Shown here piece by piece: positions 18,253 through 27,074 of a stretch of 64,000 bases of DNA. The stretch is from NCBI RefSeq assembly GCF_937958065.1, contig NZ_CALFXI010000102.1, positions 69,890 through 133,889 of the forward strand. Direction: 5' to 3'. The translations under genes were made by a program, and so were the position numbers. How positions within the stretch are numbered: position 1 is the stretch's first letter; every line of letters begins with the position of its first letter. The notes under the pieces were generated by a model. The model was not told the DNA's origin and made no database searches. It was given only the letters and a program-made list of their open reading frames with translations. The DNA comes from an uncultured Steroidobacter sp. GTDB lineage: Bacteria > Pseudomonadota > Gammaproteobacteria > Steroidobacterales > Steroidobacteraceae.

Positions 18253-18814
18253 CATCTCCAATCGCCGACGCTCGTCGGCATCCGGCTTCACGTTGATCGA
18301 AGTGCTGGTCGCACTGATCGTGGTCGGCCTCGGCATGCTCGCCGTGATCCAGACCGTGAGCCAGACTGCCAACAACACCTCGTACATTCGCGACAAGACC
18401 ATCGCGCACTGGATCGCGATGAATCAGCTCACCAAGGTGCGCCTGGAGCCGAATGCGCCGGCCCTCGATAAATCGTCGGATGAAGTGAAGATGGCGGGGC
18501 GCGACTGGCGCTGGACCATGGAAGTGAAACAAACGCCGATCGAGTCGATCCGTCGCATCGAAATCAACGTGCGCCCGTCGGAGGCACCGGAAAAAAGCTC
18601 ACTCGCCTACATCACCGGGTTTTACGGCACCGCCGTCGCACCCGCCGGGACGACACAGATCTCGTGGAAAGGCTCGCAGCAAGGCGGCGGTGGTGGTCGT
18701 CAGGGCGAGCGTCGCCGCGATTCGGAAACCGAGCCGCCGCCGCAACTCGAACCGGGCGAGCCGGTGCCCTCGGAGCCGGAGCCGCAACAGCCCTCCGAGG
18801 AGCCCAGCTCATGA
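18242..18814 (+). CDS. gspI: Type II secretion minor pseudopilin GspI
   Basis: A 190-residue pseudopilin of the tip complex (I-J-K). The leader ends at ASG|FTLIEVLVALIVVGLGM, cleaved after residue 15, with Glu at mature position 5. The GTG at 18242 overlaps the end of gspH by 11 bases; the frame stays open further upstream but only inside gspH. After the normal GspI domain (about to residue 143) comes an unusual tail of Gly-, Arg- and then Pro/Glu-rich sequence (GGGGGRQGERRRDSE, then repeated PEP-like acidic proline runs) of more than 40 residues, which typical GspI proteins lack. It ends in an ATGA overlap with gspJ. Confidence 0.92.
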   Translation: MRADISNRRRSSASGFTLIEVLVALIVVGLGMLAVIQTVSQTANNTSYIRDKTIAHWIAMNQLTKVRLEPNAPALDKSSDEVKMAGRDWRWTMEVKQTPIESIRRIEINVRPSEAPEKSSLAYITGFYGTAVAPAGTTQISWKGSQQGGGGGRQGERRRDSETEPPPQLEPGEPVPSEPEPQQPSEEPSS

Positions 18815-19506
18815 ACAGGGTAACGGCGCTATCGCGCATGTTCATGTCAGCCGCAAACTCACGAGGCTCGGTCGGTGGAGGTTCACCCGACAGCGCCCGC
18901 GAGTCCGGTTTCACTCTGGTCGAGCTGCTCGTGGCGATCTTCATCTTCGCCATCGTCAGCGCCATCGCCATGGGCGGCTACAACCAGCTGGTCAAACAAA
19001 GTGACATCGTCGATGCCGGCGCCGCGCGCACGCGCGCGATTCAATCCACGATGCAGCGGATGAACCTGGATTTCACCTCGCTCGAGCCCCGACCGGTGCG
19101 TCAGCCATTGGGCGACGGACTGCTGCCGGCGCTGCGCTCCGATGAGAAAAGCGGCAGCCCCGAGCTGGTCGAGTTCACGCATTCCAGCTGGAGCAATCCC
19201 GCCGGCCTGCCCCGCTCCACGCTGCAGCGGGTTGCCTATCGCATCGAGGACAAAAAGCTCATTCGCGACTACTGGCTGGCGCTCGATCGCACCATGACCA
19301 GCGAACCGGAGAGCGCGGTGCTGCTCGATGACGTGAAGAGCCTGAAATTCCGCTTCATGGATCCCAACCGCGCCTGGCACGAGCAATGGCCGCCGCTGGG
19401 GTATTCCCCTGGCGAGGCGCCGTGGGTGCGACCGATCGCGATCGAGATCACGCTCGATCTGGAGGACTGGGGCGAGCTGAAACGACTGGTGGAGGTGGCC
19501 GGATGA
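18811..19506 (+). CDS. gspJ: Type II secretion minor pseudopilin GspJ
   Basis: A 231-residue pseudopilin that joins GspI and GspK at the pseudopilus tip. Cleavage is predicted at ESG|FTLVELLVAIFIFAIVSA after residue 33, with the conserved Glu at mature position 5. ATG 18811 overlaps the gspI stop (ATGA), with GAGGAG about 8 bases upstream; the longer open frame upstream lies within gspI. FRFMDPNRAWHEQWPP in the C-terminal domain is a typical GspJ segment. It is translationally coupled to gspK. Confidence 0.94.
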   Translation: MNRVTALSRMFMSAANSRGSVGGGSPDSARESGFTLVELLVAIFIFAIVSAIAMGGYNQLVKQSDIVDAGAARTRAIQSTMQRMNLDFTSLEPRPVRQPLGDGLLPALRSDEKSGSPELVEFTHSSWSNPAGLPRSTLQRVAYRIEDKKLIRDYWLALDRTMTSEPESAVLLDDVKSLKFRFMDPNRAWHEQWPPLGYSPGEAPWVRPIAIEITLDLEDWGELKRLVEVAG

Positions 19507-20492
19507 GCCGCTCCCGCGCTTTTGTGCGCGCGCCCGACAAACGGCACCAACGCGGTGTGGCGCTGGTCGTGGCGGTGTTGATCGTGGCACTCGCGACCAT
19601 TCTCGCCGCTGAAGTCGGCTTCCGCGGTTATCTCGATCAGCGCCGCACAGTGAACACGTTCTCGCTCGATCAGTCGTTCGAGATCGCGATGGGCGGCGAA
19701 GCCTGGGCCTCGGATGCGTTGCGCCGGGACAAGATGCAAGGCACCAAGACCGATGACTTCACCGAAGAGTGGGCCACGCCCATTCCGCCGATTCCCCTGG
19801 AAGATGTGGGCGGTGAATTCGAGGGACAGCTGGAGGACCTGCAGGGCCGCTTCAATCTCAACGACCTGGTGAGCGTCGATCCGTCCGGCGCCAGCGTGGT
19901 GAATCAGCCTGCGGTCGAACGCTTCGCGCGCCTGCTCACACTGCTGGAACTGGAGCCGAAGTGGGCCGGCTACATCGCCGACTGGATCGACTCGGACAAC
20001 AATGCGGGCTTTCCCGATGGCGCCGAGGATCCGGTGTACACGAACCTGTCGCCGCCCTACCGTACCGCCAATATGCCGATCACGCGTGCCAGCGAGCTGC
20101 TGGCGTTGCCGGAGTTCGGCGCGGAGCGCTATCGCAAGCTCGCGCCCTTCGTTACGGCGTTACCGCCCGGTCAGCACATCAATCTGTGTACGGCATCGCC
20201 CGAGCTGCTCGATGCGATGATCGGCGAAGGTCGGGAATTCACGCTGGCGCGCGATGCCGGCAAGCAAACGCGTGCGCAGCGCTGCTTTCCGACCGTGACC
20301 GAATTCCAGGCGAGCCTCTCGGCCCAGCGCAAAGAGGAGCTGAACAACGTGATCGGCGAGACCAGCGATTACTTTCTGGCGACCATCTGGGTCACCCTTG
20401 GCACTCAAAGGCTCACCCTGTACAGTTTGTTGTATCGAGGCGGCGGCGCCAATCAGGTCCGTCCCATCCTAAGAAGCTACGGAACGCTCTGA
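19503..20492 (+). CDS. gspK: Type II secretion minor pseudopilin GspK
   Basis: A 329-residue large pseudopilin that caps the pseudopilus. The leader ends HQRG|VALVVAVLIVALATIL; position 5 of the mature protein is not Glu, the usual exception for GspK. The alpha domain contains DLQGRFNLNDLV and the calcium-site region YIADWIDSDNN with GAEDPVY. LPEFGAERYRKLAPFVTALP and INLCTASPELLDAM also match the family. ATG 19503 overlaps the gspJ stop, with GGAGGT upstream. The gene passes to gspL through a TGATG overlap. Confidence 0.95.
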   Translation: MSRSRAFVRAPDKRHQRGVALVVAVLIVALATILAAEVGFRGYLDQRRTVNTFSLDQSFEIAMGGEAWASDALRRDKMQGTKTDDFTEEWATPIPPIPLEDVGGEFEGQLEDLQGRFNLNDLVSVDPSGASVVNQPAVERFARLLTLLELEPKWAGYIADWIDSDNNAGFPDGAEDPVYTNLSPPYRTANMPITRASELLALPEFGAERYRKLAPFVTALPPGQHINLCTASPELLDAMIGEGREFTLARDAGKQTRAQRCFPTVTEFQASLSAQRKEELNNVIGETSDYFLATIWVTLGTQRLTLYSLLYRGGGANQVRPILRSYGTL

Positions 20493-21760
20493 TGCCGGAA
20501 CTCCTAGTCGTCCGCTTGCATCCGATTGCGGCCGCCTCCTCCGGGGCGACGCAGGCGGCGCCCCCACAAGCCGAATGGTTGGTCATCGATAGCAGCGGTG
20601 CGCGCCGAGGCAATGTCTCGTGGGGCTCGCTCAGCGATGCGGCCGAGCATTCGCAGACACGCAAGACGATCGTGCTCGTGCCCGGCACCGACGTGTTGCT
20701 CGCCGAGCCGACGTTGCCGCTGAAGGGCGGCGCGAAGCTGGCGCAAGTCGTGCCCTTCGCGCTCGAAGAACAATTGGCCGCCGACGTCGAGGACATGCAC
20801 TTCGCGGTCGGCAAGCGTGATTCGCGCCCCGGCACCCCCGTCGCCGCGGTTTCGCGTGATCGAATGGATGAGTGGGTCGCCACGCTGCGAGCCGCGGGTT
20901 TGTCCACCGACACTGTCTACGCCGAAACGAGCGTGCTCCCGACCGTGGCGGGCGCGGTCGCCGTGCTCATCGATGGCAAGCGCTTGTACGTCCGTCGCGA
21001 AAATCAGCCCGGCACGGTCATCGAGGTCGAGCCGCTGATCGAGGCGCTGCAGATGGCGCTCGCGAGCGGCGAAGAGTCGCGCGAGCACGTCACCATTTTC
21101 GTTTCCGAAGAAGACTACGAGCGTGAGCGCGAGCTGCTCGAAGGTTTGCGTGAATTCACCGCGAGCCTGCAGTTGAAGCTGTTGCCCGATGGTCCGTTGC
21201 CGCTGCTGGCTTCGAACATTGCCCAGTCGGGCGCGGTCAACCTGCTGCAGGGACCGTATGCGGCCAAGACCAAGATCAATATTTCTTTTGCGCCTTGGCG
21301 CTACGCCGCGGTCCTCGCGGCCGTGTTCGTGGCTTCTCACATCGGTGTGAAGACCTGGCAGTACTTCCATTACAAGAATGTCGAGAGCCAGCTGGACGCG
21401 CAGATCGCCGAAGTCTATCAACAGGCATTGCCGGGCGCTCCGGTGCCCAATCCGCTGGATGCGCGCCGACAGGTCGAGCAGGTCCTCGGCCAATTGCGTG
21501 GCACCGGCCCGACCAGCGGCATGCTCACCACGCTCGCCATGTTGAGCGAGGCGATGGCGCAGGCCCCCGATACCGACATCGAAGCGCTGCGCTATCAAAA
21601 CAATGTGACCGACCTGCGCGTGCTCTCGCCGTCGGTCGATGCGCTCGATCGCATCCGCCAGGTGGCCGGTGAGCGTGGCGTGACCGCCGAAATCCAGTCC
21701 ACCAATCCGCGCGATCAGAAGGTCGAGGGCCGGCTGCAGCTCAAGAAGGCAGGCGCGTGA
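20492..21760 (+). CDS. gspL: Type II secretion assembly-platform protein GspL
   Basis: A 422-residue bitopic inner-membrane protein that links the GspE ATPase to the assembly platform. The N-terminal cytoplasmic part (to about residue 265) has an actin-like fold; VLVPGTDVLLAEPTLPLKG and VVPFALEEQLAADVEDMHF are family hallmarks. One membrane segment follows (YAAVLAAVFVASHIGVKTW), then a small periplasmic ferredoxin-like domain that pairs with GspM. ATG 20492 shares one base with the gspK stop; the frame upstream is open but lies inside gspK. Confidence 0.94.
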   Translation: MPELLVVRLHPIAAASSGATQAAPPQAEWLVIDSSGARRGNVSWGSLSDAAEHSQTRKTIVLVPGTDVLLAEPTLPLKGGAKLAQVVPFALEEQLAADVEDMHFAVGKRDSRPGTPVAAVSRDRMDEWVATLRAAGLSTDTVYAETSVLPTVAGAVAVLIDGKRLYVRRENQPGTVIEVEPLIEALQMALASGEESREHVTIFVSEEDYERERELLEGLREFTASLQLKLLPDGPLPLLASNIAQSGAVNLLQGPYAAKTKINISFAPWRYAAVLAAVFVASHIGVKTWQYFHYKNVESQLDAQIAEVYQQALPGAPVPNPLDARRQVEQVLGQLRGTGPTSGMLTTLAMLSEAMAQAPDTDIEALRYQNNVTDLRVLSPSVDALDRIRQVAGERGVTAEIQSTNPRDQKVEGRLQLKKAGA

Positions 21761-22257
21761 TGCAACAGCTCAAAGACAAGTTCAATGCGCTGCAGCCACG
21801 CGAGCGCATCGTCATGATCGGCGGCGCCATTCTGGTGCTGGTCGTTGCGGTGTACGTGCTGGTGCTCGCACCGTTGTACAGCGCCGTGGACGCGCAGGCC
21901 GCGCGGGTCAAGCAGAAGGAAGGCGACCTGGCGTGGATGCGCAGCGTGTCCGGCGAAGTGGCCGTGCTCAGCGCCAACGCACCGGCCCATCCGGGGCCGA
22001 GCAACGAATCGATGGTCGTGTTGATCGATCGTGCCGCGCGTGAGTGCGGTTTGGGCTCCTCGCTCACCGGCCAGACTCCGAATGGCGATCGCGGCATCCG
22101 CGTCCGACTCGAAGGGGCGGAGTTCGACAAGCTGATGGTGTGCCTGGGCCAGCTGCAGCAAGTGCACTCGGTGGACGTCGAGTCCGCCACCATCGATCGC
22201 GCCGGCAAGCCCGGCCTCGTGAATGCCAACCTGGTCCTGACCCGCGTCGGCGCATAA
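21760..22257 (+). CDS. gspM: Type II secretion protein GspM
   Basis: A protein of about 165 residues with one N-terminal membrane segment (IVMIGGAILVLVVAVYVLVL) after a short cytoplasmic start (QQLKDKFNALQPRER), and a periplasmic domain that partners GspL. The sequence begins GTG ATG; I take ATG 21760, which overlaps the gspL stop as TGATG, while GTG 21757 would add one residue. The C-terminal QLQQVHSVDVESATIDRAG is the expected ferredoxin-like strand region. Confidence 0.93.
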   Translation: MQQLKDKFNALQPRERIVMIGGAILVLVVAVYVLVLAPLYSAVDAQAARVKQKEGDLAWMRSVSGEVAVLSANAPAHPGPSNESMVVLIDRAARECGLGSSLTGQTPNGDRGIRVRLEGAEFDKLMVCLGQLQQVHSVDVESATIDRAGKPGLVNANLVLTRVGA

Positions 22258-22264
22258 CAACTCT

Positions 22265-23014
22265 ATGAAGCGACTCTGGCCGTTGGTGGCGCTCGGCGTG
22301 GGCGCATTCCTCATTTTCGCCCTCGTCACCCTGCCCGCGAGCATCGTGACTTCCTGGCTGGCCTCCTCCGGTATCTATGCAGGCGGCGTGTCCGGCACGG
22401 TCTGGAATGGCCGTGCGCAGGTGCTGCAAATCCAGGGCGCGAATGTGGGCGGCGTCGAATGGAAGCTGCATCCGCTCGCGCTGCTCACCGCGCACGTCAA
22501 TGCGGATGTGAAGGTGAACCGTATCGATGGTTTCGCGCAGTCGAAGCTCAGCGTGAGCCCCACCGGCACGATCAATTTCAAGGCGCTCACCGCTTCGTTC
22601 CCGCTCAGCGCATTGCCAGCCACTGTGATTCCCGGCGGATGGGCCGGCACGGTCAACGGCCGGTTTCAGGAGCTCACGCTGGAGAATGGCTGGCCGACGG
22701 AGGTGAATGGCACGTTGGAGGTGATGGACTTGAACGGGCCGGCGCGTCATCCAACGAAGGCCGGGAGCTATCGGATTCTTTTCGATCCGGCAGCGTCCAC
22801 GGCGGACGTCTTGAAAGGCGCGATCTCGGATGTTGGCGATGGCCCACTGCAACTGAATGGCACCCTCCAACTCAAGCCCGATCGCAGCTACCTCCTCGAG
22901 ACCCTGGTCGCCGCGCGCCCCGATGCTCCTCGCGATCTGATCCAGATGCTGGAGTTCCTCGGCCCGCCGGATGCGCAAGGCCGCCGTCCGTACACCACCG
23001 AAGGCACGCTGTGA
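22265..23014 (+). CDS. gspN: Type II secretion protein GspN
   Basis: A 249-residue bitopic protein with an N-terminal membrane anchor (LVALGVGAFLIFALVTLPAS) and a periplasmic beta-rich domain. GIYAGGVSGTVWNGRAQVLQ and the ending ERR-like MLEFLGPPDAQGRRPYTTEG are recognisable GspN features. GspN is an accessory component that many systems lack. It is the last gene of the run, 7 bases after gspM and convergent with the TerB-like gene. Confidence 0.92.
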   Translation: MKRLWPLVALGVGAFLIFALVTLPASIVTSWLASSGIYAGGVSGTVWNGRAQVLQIQGANVGGVEWKLHPLALLTAHVNADVKVNRIDGFAQSKLSVSPTGTINFKALTASFPLSALPATVIPGGWAGTVNGRFQELTLENGWPTEVNGTLEVMDLNGPARHPTKAGSYRILFDPAASTADVLKGAISDVGDGPLQLNGTLQLKPDRSYLLETLVAARPDAPRDLIQMLEFLGPPDAQGRRPYTTEGTL

Positions 23015-23027
23015 GCGTGGGTGCCGG

Positions 23028-23567
23028 CTAGCTCCACTTGCCGCCCGCGACCTTCTGTCGGGTCGCAAAGAAACGTTCGGTCGCGTCGATCAACTTCTGC
23101 TGCTCGCCATTGATCGAGCCATCCAGCGCCGCGATCCGCCGCATCATGCTCAATAGCGAGCTTACCGCCGCGGGCTCGAACTTCGCCGCGCTCGGCTGCA
23201 GGATCTTGTCGAGATGATCGACGATATAGATTTCGTCGCGAATCAGATGTGAGCTCGCGAGCAACAGATCGGCGGCTTCGTCGCGCGAAATTTCGAATTC
23301 GCTCTGGAACAGGTTCTGCAACTCGCGCTTCTGATCCGAGGTGATCTCGCCATCGGCTTTGGCGATGCCGAGCAGCAGCACCGCCGCCACATCCATGGGC
23401 CGGTCCAATCGATAAATGGGCTTGGCGCCATAGGTACGGCTCCACTTCCAGCGCCGATACGCCAGGAACGGATTGATGGAGCCCAGACTGAAGCCGGAAC
23501 GCTGCAGGGAACTGATCGCCCAAAGCAAGCCGGCCAGCGCGGTGATTGCAGCGATGATGACGTGCAC
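23028..23567 (-). CDS. TerB-like domain protein with N-terminal membrane anchor
   Basis: A 179-residue protein. An N-terminal hydrophobic segment (VIIAAITALAGLLWAISSL) is followed by a basic linker, then a TerB/DjlA-N-type helical domain (about residues 58-172) with VAAVLLLGIAKADGEITSDQ in the first half and IAALDGSINGEQQKLID in the second. These acidic repeats (KADGEIT, ALDGSIN) resemble the metal-binding positions of TerB-fold proteins. No DnaJ domain follows, so it is not DjlA. The function of stand-alone family members is unknown; a tellurite role should not be assumed from the name. It is convergent with gspN, 13 bases apart. Confidence 0.8.
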   Translation of the reverse strand: MHVIIAAITALAGLLWAISSLQRSGFSLGSINPFLAYRRWKWSRTYGAKPIYRLDRPMDVAAVLLLGIAKADGEITSDQKRELQNLFQSEFEISRDEAADLLLASSHLIRDEIYIVDHLDKILQPSAAKFEPAAVSSLLSMMRRIAALDGSINGEQQKLIDATERFFATRQKVAGGKWS

Positions 23568-23711
23568 GGAAGCTCCTGCCGGGTGCAGACGTGGTTTAGT
23601 TATATGGGATAGTTTAGCCAGGGTCGCAGGGCGGAGGCGACGTTTCTAGGAGCCGAGTGTGAGCCAGGTCACTGCTGGCGGGCTTGTTTCGGTCAGGGCC
23701 GACCTTCGCAG

Positions 23712-26700
23712 TCAGTCGACCCGCACTTCCCGCCACTGTTTCATCAACGGAAAATACAACGCCGCCCGTACCGGCTGATCCGGGCGGAACAGTTTCATCA
23801 GCCGGGCGTAGCGTTGTAACTGATCGCGGTAGCGGCGAGCTTCGTCGGCGAGGAATTGCTCCAGGCCGCCGCCTTCGTGCGAGCCGGTTTTGAAATCGAC
23901 GATCCAGCGGACGCCGTGCTCGTCGACGAACGTGCGGTCGATCACGCCGGAGACGATTTCGCCGTCGAAGACACCGGTCAACGCCAGCTCGGATTCGGCC
24001 TCGCTCAATGGCGAGGAAAGGCCGAGCAGCCAGCGGCCGCGGTCGTCGGCGAGCGTCTGGCTCATCGCGGCAATGACTCGCTCGGCAGCGGCCTCACAGC
24101 GATCGGGTGGCACCCCCAGCTCGGCGAGTTCGGCACACAGTCGTGCTCGATTCGGAGCGGGCGATGGGCGGTCGGCGCCAGCGCGGACCAAGCGATCCAA
24201 TTCACGGTGCACGAGCGTGCCGATGTGACGTGCGGTTTGCGAGGCCCAGTCGAACTCGATCTTTGCATCGAGGTCGCTGACGTTCACAGGCTTTGCCGTA
24301 ATCGCGATGTCCGCGATCGGAGGCTGCCATTGCAGGGGCAGACGGCGAACGCGCAGCGAGGGAGTCGGTGCCGAAGCGAACAGATCCTGCTGCGGCTTGG
24401 TCTGCACACTCGACTCGAAGTGGGATCTCACCTCCGGCCAGAGCAGGCGAAGCATCGAGCCATTGAGCGGCTCGCGCAGCTCGGCGCCCTCCTCTGTTTC
24501 TTTCACTCGCACTCGGCCAAGCAAATGCAACGCTCGCTTCGCGCGTGTTGCGGCCACATAAAGCAGACGACCGCGCTCGCGAGCGCTGCGTTCGCGTTCC
24601 AGCAGTTCGATCCAGCGGTACATCGGATCGGCATCGGCGCCAGCGGCTTTGATGGGAGCGAATACGATGCCGCCTTCGTGGCCCGGGATACGCGTCCAGC
24701 GCATCAGCTCACGGCTCTCGCCGCGTAACAGCCGATCGAGTGCCGGCAGGATGACCACGTCGTACTCCAGGCCCTTGGATTTGTGGATCGTCATCACTTC
24801 GACGCGAGCACGATTCTCCGGCCGCGGCCGAGCAAACAAACGGTCCAGCTGTTCTTCCAGGCGCGCGGCATCGTCGAGATCGCCGGCAATCTCGATGTTA
24901 TCGAGTCGCCGCAGATAAGCGTCCGCATCGTCGAGGTCCTGCGGGCGATGGAGCGTCGCCGGGCCACCCAGCGCATTCCAGGTCCGCTCGACCCAGTCGC
25001 GCAGAGACAGCCGTCCTCGTTGCGCAAGCGCAGCTTGGAGGATCGAATGCACGCGAGTGGCACGTTCGCGGCCGTCGTCAGTGAGTATGTCGCTCGATGC
25101 CAGCGCTCGTGCCAGCAGTTCGTTGACCGTCGATGCCCGGTTGTTACCAATGATCGCATGCAGATCGTTCAGCGTGAGCCCGCACCACGGCGCGCGCAGC
25201 ACTGCGAGCCAGGATGTGCGATCGGCAAGATGCAGGAGCGCACGAGTCAACGCGGTCAGGTCTTGCACGACCGGTCGGTCGAGCAGCGCTTCGATTTCGA
25301 TGGCCTGGAAATCGATCGACGCCGCATGCAGCTGGCTGGCGATCATGCCGACATGCGTGCGCGCTGTGACGAGCACGGCGACCGTCGTATCTGGATCTTC
25401 AGCGAGGCTTTTGCGCACCAGATTCACGACCTGGCGAGCTTCTGCCAGCTCATCTTTATCGAAGGACGGATGTACCTTCACCCCGCCTCGGGTGCTCGGC
25501 AGAGCGGCCACGCTCGGGCTGTAGCGCACGGCGCCCTGCTCCGGATTGTCGGTGGGCGAGAGCACGCCAGGGAACACGCGATTCACCCACTCGATGATGG
25601 GACGCGTCGAGCGGAAGTTGGAAGTGAGCTGCAACGGTTCGAGCCGCACATTGCGCAACCCTTCTCGCTGCAGCTGCAGAAACAACCCCACTTCGGCCTG
25701 GCGGAACCGATAGATGGATTGCATCGGATCGCCGACACAGAACAGAGTGCGTCCATCCCCTTCGGACCAGCCCGCGGTCAGTCGTTCGAGCAGATCGAGC
25801 TGTCCGAACGAGGTGTCCTGGAACTCATCGACCAGCAGGTGCTGCAAGCGATAGTCGAAGGCGAGTGCCAGATCGGTCGGCTCCTCGCTCGTCCCCAACG
25901 CCTGCAGTGCTCGCAACGCCGCTTCGATGTAATCCGCCTGCCCTTGCGATTGAAACACGATCTGCAATTCAGCGACCGCGACGGGCAAAACCGCGAGCAA
26001 GGCTTCGAGAATCGCCCACTGCTCCTCCGAGTACGTCGGACGCGGCAGATTGCGAAGCGCGCCCAGCTGCGCGATCAGCTCTTCGTCCTGACCCAACTCT
26101 GCGAGCGCCGCGAGCATCCGCTCCTTCTCCCGCGGATGCGTCGTCGGGAAGCCGCTCTTCTTCGTGACGGTTTGATACGGCGAACCATCGCGCTTCAAGA
26201 ACACGCTCGCGAGCGCCAGCCAGCCATCGATGGTGTCACTCTGGGCACTGGGACATGCGTGGGCATTCGAGCACGCCTCCAGCAGCAGCCGCTTCTCCTC
26301 GTTGACGCCAGTGGCATCGCGCAGGTTGGATGCGGCAAACACGGCGAGATCCCAATACTCGCGACGGCGCACATCATCCATCAGCCCGCACAGCATCGTG
26401 AGATGACGCTTGATGACGTTCTGCAGCGTTTGTTCCAGCGCGCCGCGCAAGTTGTCGTGCGTTCCGGCACTGACGATCTGGTGCAGCCATTGATCGCGCT
26501 TGGCGAGCAGCTCACACAACAGCTCGGCGAGCAGATCGGTGCGATTGCCGAGATGCACGATCAACGATTCCAGCGACTCGGCGACGGACGAGTCTTCGCC
26601 CAACCTTTCGATCAGCCGACGTGCCGCGGTTTCATACAATGGCCACGGATCCTCGGCCGGCTCCAACGCAGAGCCCGTCCCCGCGAGGATCGGCAGACGC

Positions 26701-27074
26701 CGCGCCAGCGTGGAGTTGAGCGCATCGATGGTCTGAATACGCAGCCGCGAAGGATGTTCGGCAAGCTTCCAATGCCGCTCGATGTCAGCAGCGCGCACCG
26801 CACGTGCCAGTTCCCACGTCGCCAGCTTGTGTGCCGACTCCGGCGCCGGCCCGGCCGCCGCCTCGATGGAAAGCAGAATACGATTGCGCATTTCCGCCGC
26901 GGCCTTGCGCGTGAACGTGATCGCAAGGATCTGCTCCGGATGTTCCACCGTCGCGAGCAGGCGCAGATAACGCTGCGTGAGCAGCTCGGTCTTGCCGGAG
27001 CCGGCAGGCGCCTGGACGATGAACGAGCGCGTCGGATCGAGCGCGCGCTTGCGGGCAGCAGCATCGCTACTCAT
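23712..27074 (-). CDS. UvrD-type helicase with C-terminal nuclease domain, AddA-like
   Basis: A 1120-residue superfamily 1A helicase fused to a RecB-type nuclease, the likely processing engine for DNA double-strand breaks. Helicase motifs run in order: IVQAPAGSGKTELLTQRYL (I), LAITFTRKAAAEMRNRI (Ia), HLLVDEFQDTSFGQLDLLE (II), LFCVGDPMQSIYRFRQAE (III), MTIHKSKGLEYDVVILPAL (V) and LLYVAATRAKRALHLLG (VI). Near residue 1058 RWIVDFKTGSHEGG gives the Asp and Lys of a PD-(D/E)XK nuclease, followed by YRDQLQRYARLM. The start overlaps the end of the AddB-like gene by 8 bases. The pair resembles the AddAB-type machines of alpha- and betaproteobacteria more than RecBCD. Confidence 0.92.
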   Translation of the reverse strand: MSSDAAARKRALDPTRSFIVQAPAGSGKTELLTQRYLRLLATVEHPEQILAITFTRKAAAEMRNRILLSIEAAAGPAPESAHKLATWELARAVRAADIERHWKLAEHPSRLRIQTIDALNSTLARRLPILAGTGSALEPAEDPWPLYETAARRLIERLGEDSSVAESLESLIVHLGNRTDLLAELLCELLAKRDQWLHQIVSAGTHDNLRGALEQTLQNVIKRHLTMLCGLMDDVRRREYWDLAVFAASNLRDATGVNEEKRLLLEACSNAHACPSAQSDTIDGWLALASVFLKRDGSPYQTVTKKSGFPTTHPREKERMLAALAELGQDEELIAQLGALRNLPRPTYSEEQWAILEALLAVLPVAVAELQIVFQSQGQADYIEAALRALQALGTSEEPTDLALAFDYRLQHLLVDEFQDTSFGQLDLLERLTAGWSEGDGRTLFCVGDPMQSIYRFRQAEVGLFLQLQREGLRNVRLEPLQLTSNFRSTRPIIEWVNRVFPGVLSPTDNPEQGAVRYSPSVAALPSTRGGVKVHPSFDKDELAEARQVVNLVRKSLAEDPDTTVAVLVTARTHVGMIASQLHAASIDFQAIEIEALLDRPVVQDLTALTRALLHLADRTSWLAVLRAPWCGLTLNDLHAIIGNNRASTVNELLARALASSDILTDDGRERATRVHSILQAALAQRGRLSLRDWVERTWNALGGPATLHRPQDLDDADAYLRRLDNIEIAGDLDDAARLEEQLDRLFARPRPENRARVEVMTIHKSKGLEYDVVILPALDRLLRGESRELMRWTRIPGHEGGIVFAPIKAAGADADPMYRWIELLERERSARERGRLLYVAATRAKRALHLLGRVRVKETEEGAELREPLNGSMLRLLWPEVRSHFESSVQTKPQQDLFASAPTPSLRVRRLPLQWQPPIADIAITAKPVNVSDLDAKIEFDWASQTARHIGTLVHRELDRLVRAGADRPSPAPNRARLCAELAELGVPPDRCEAAAERVIAAMSQTLADDRGRWLLGLSSPLSEAESELALTGVFDGEIVSGVIDRTFVDEHGVRWIVDFKTGSHEGGGLEQFLADEARRYRDQLQRYARLMKLFRPDQPVRAALYFPLMKQWREVRVD

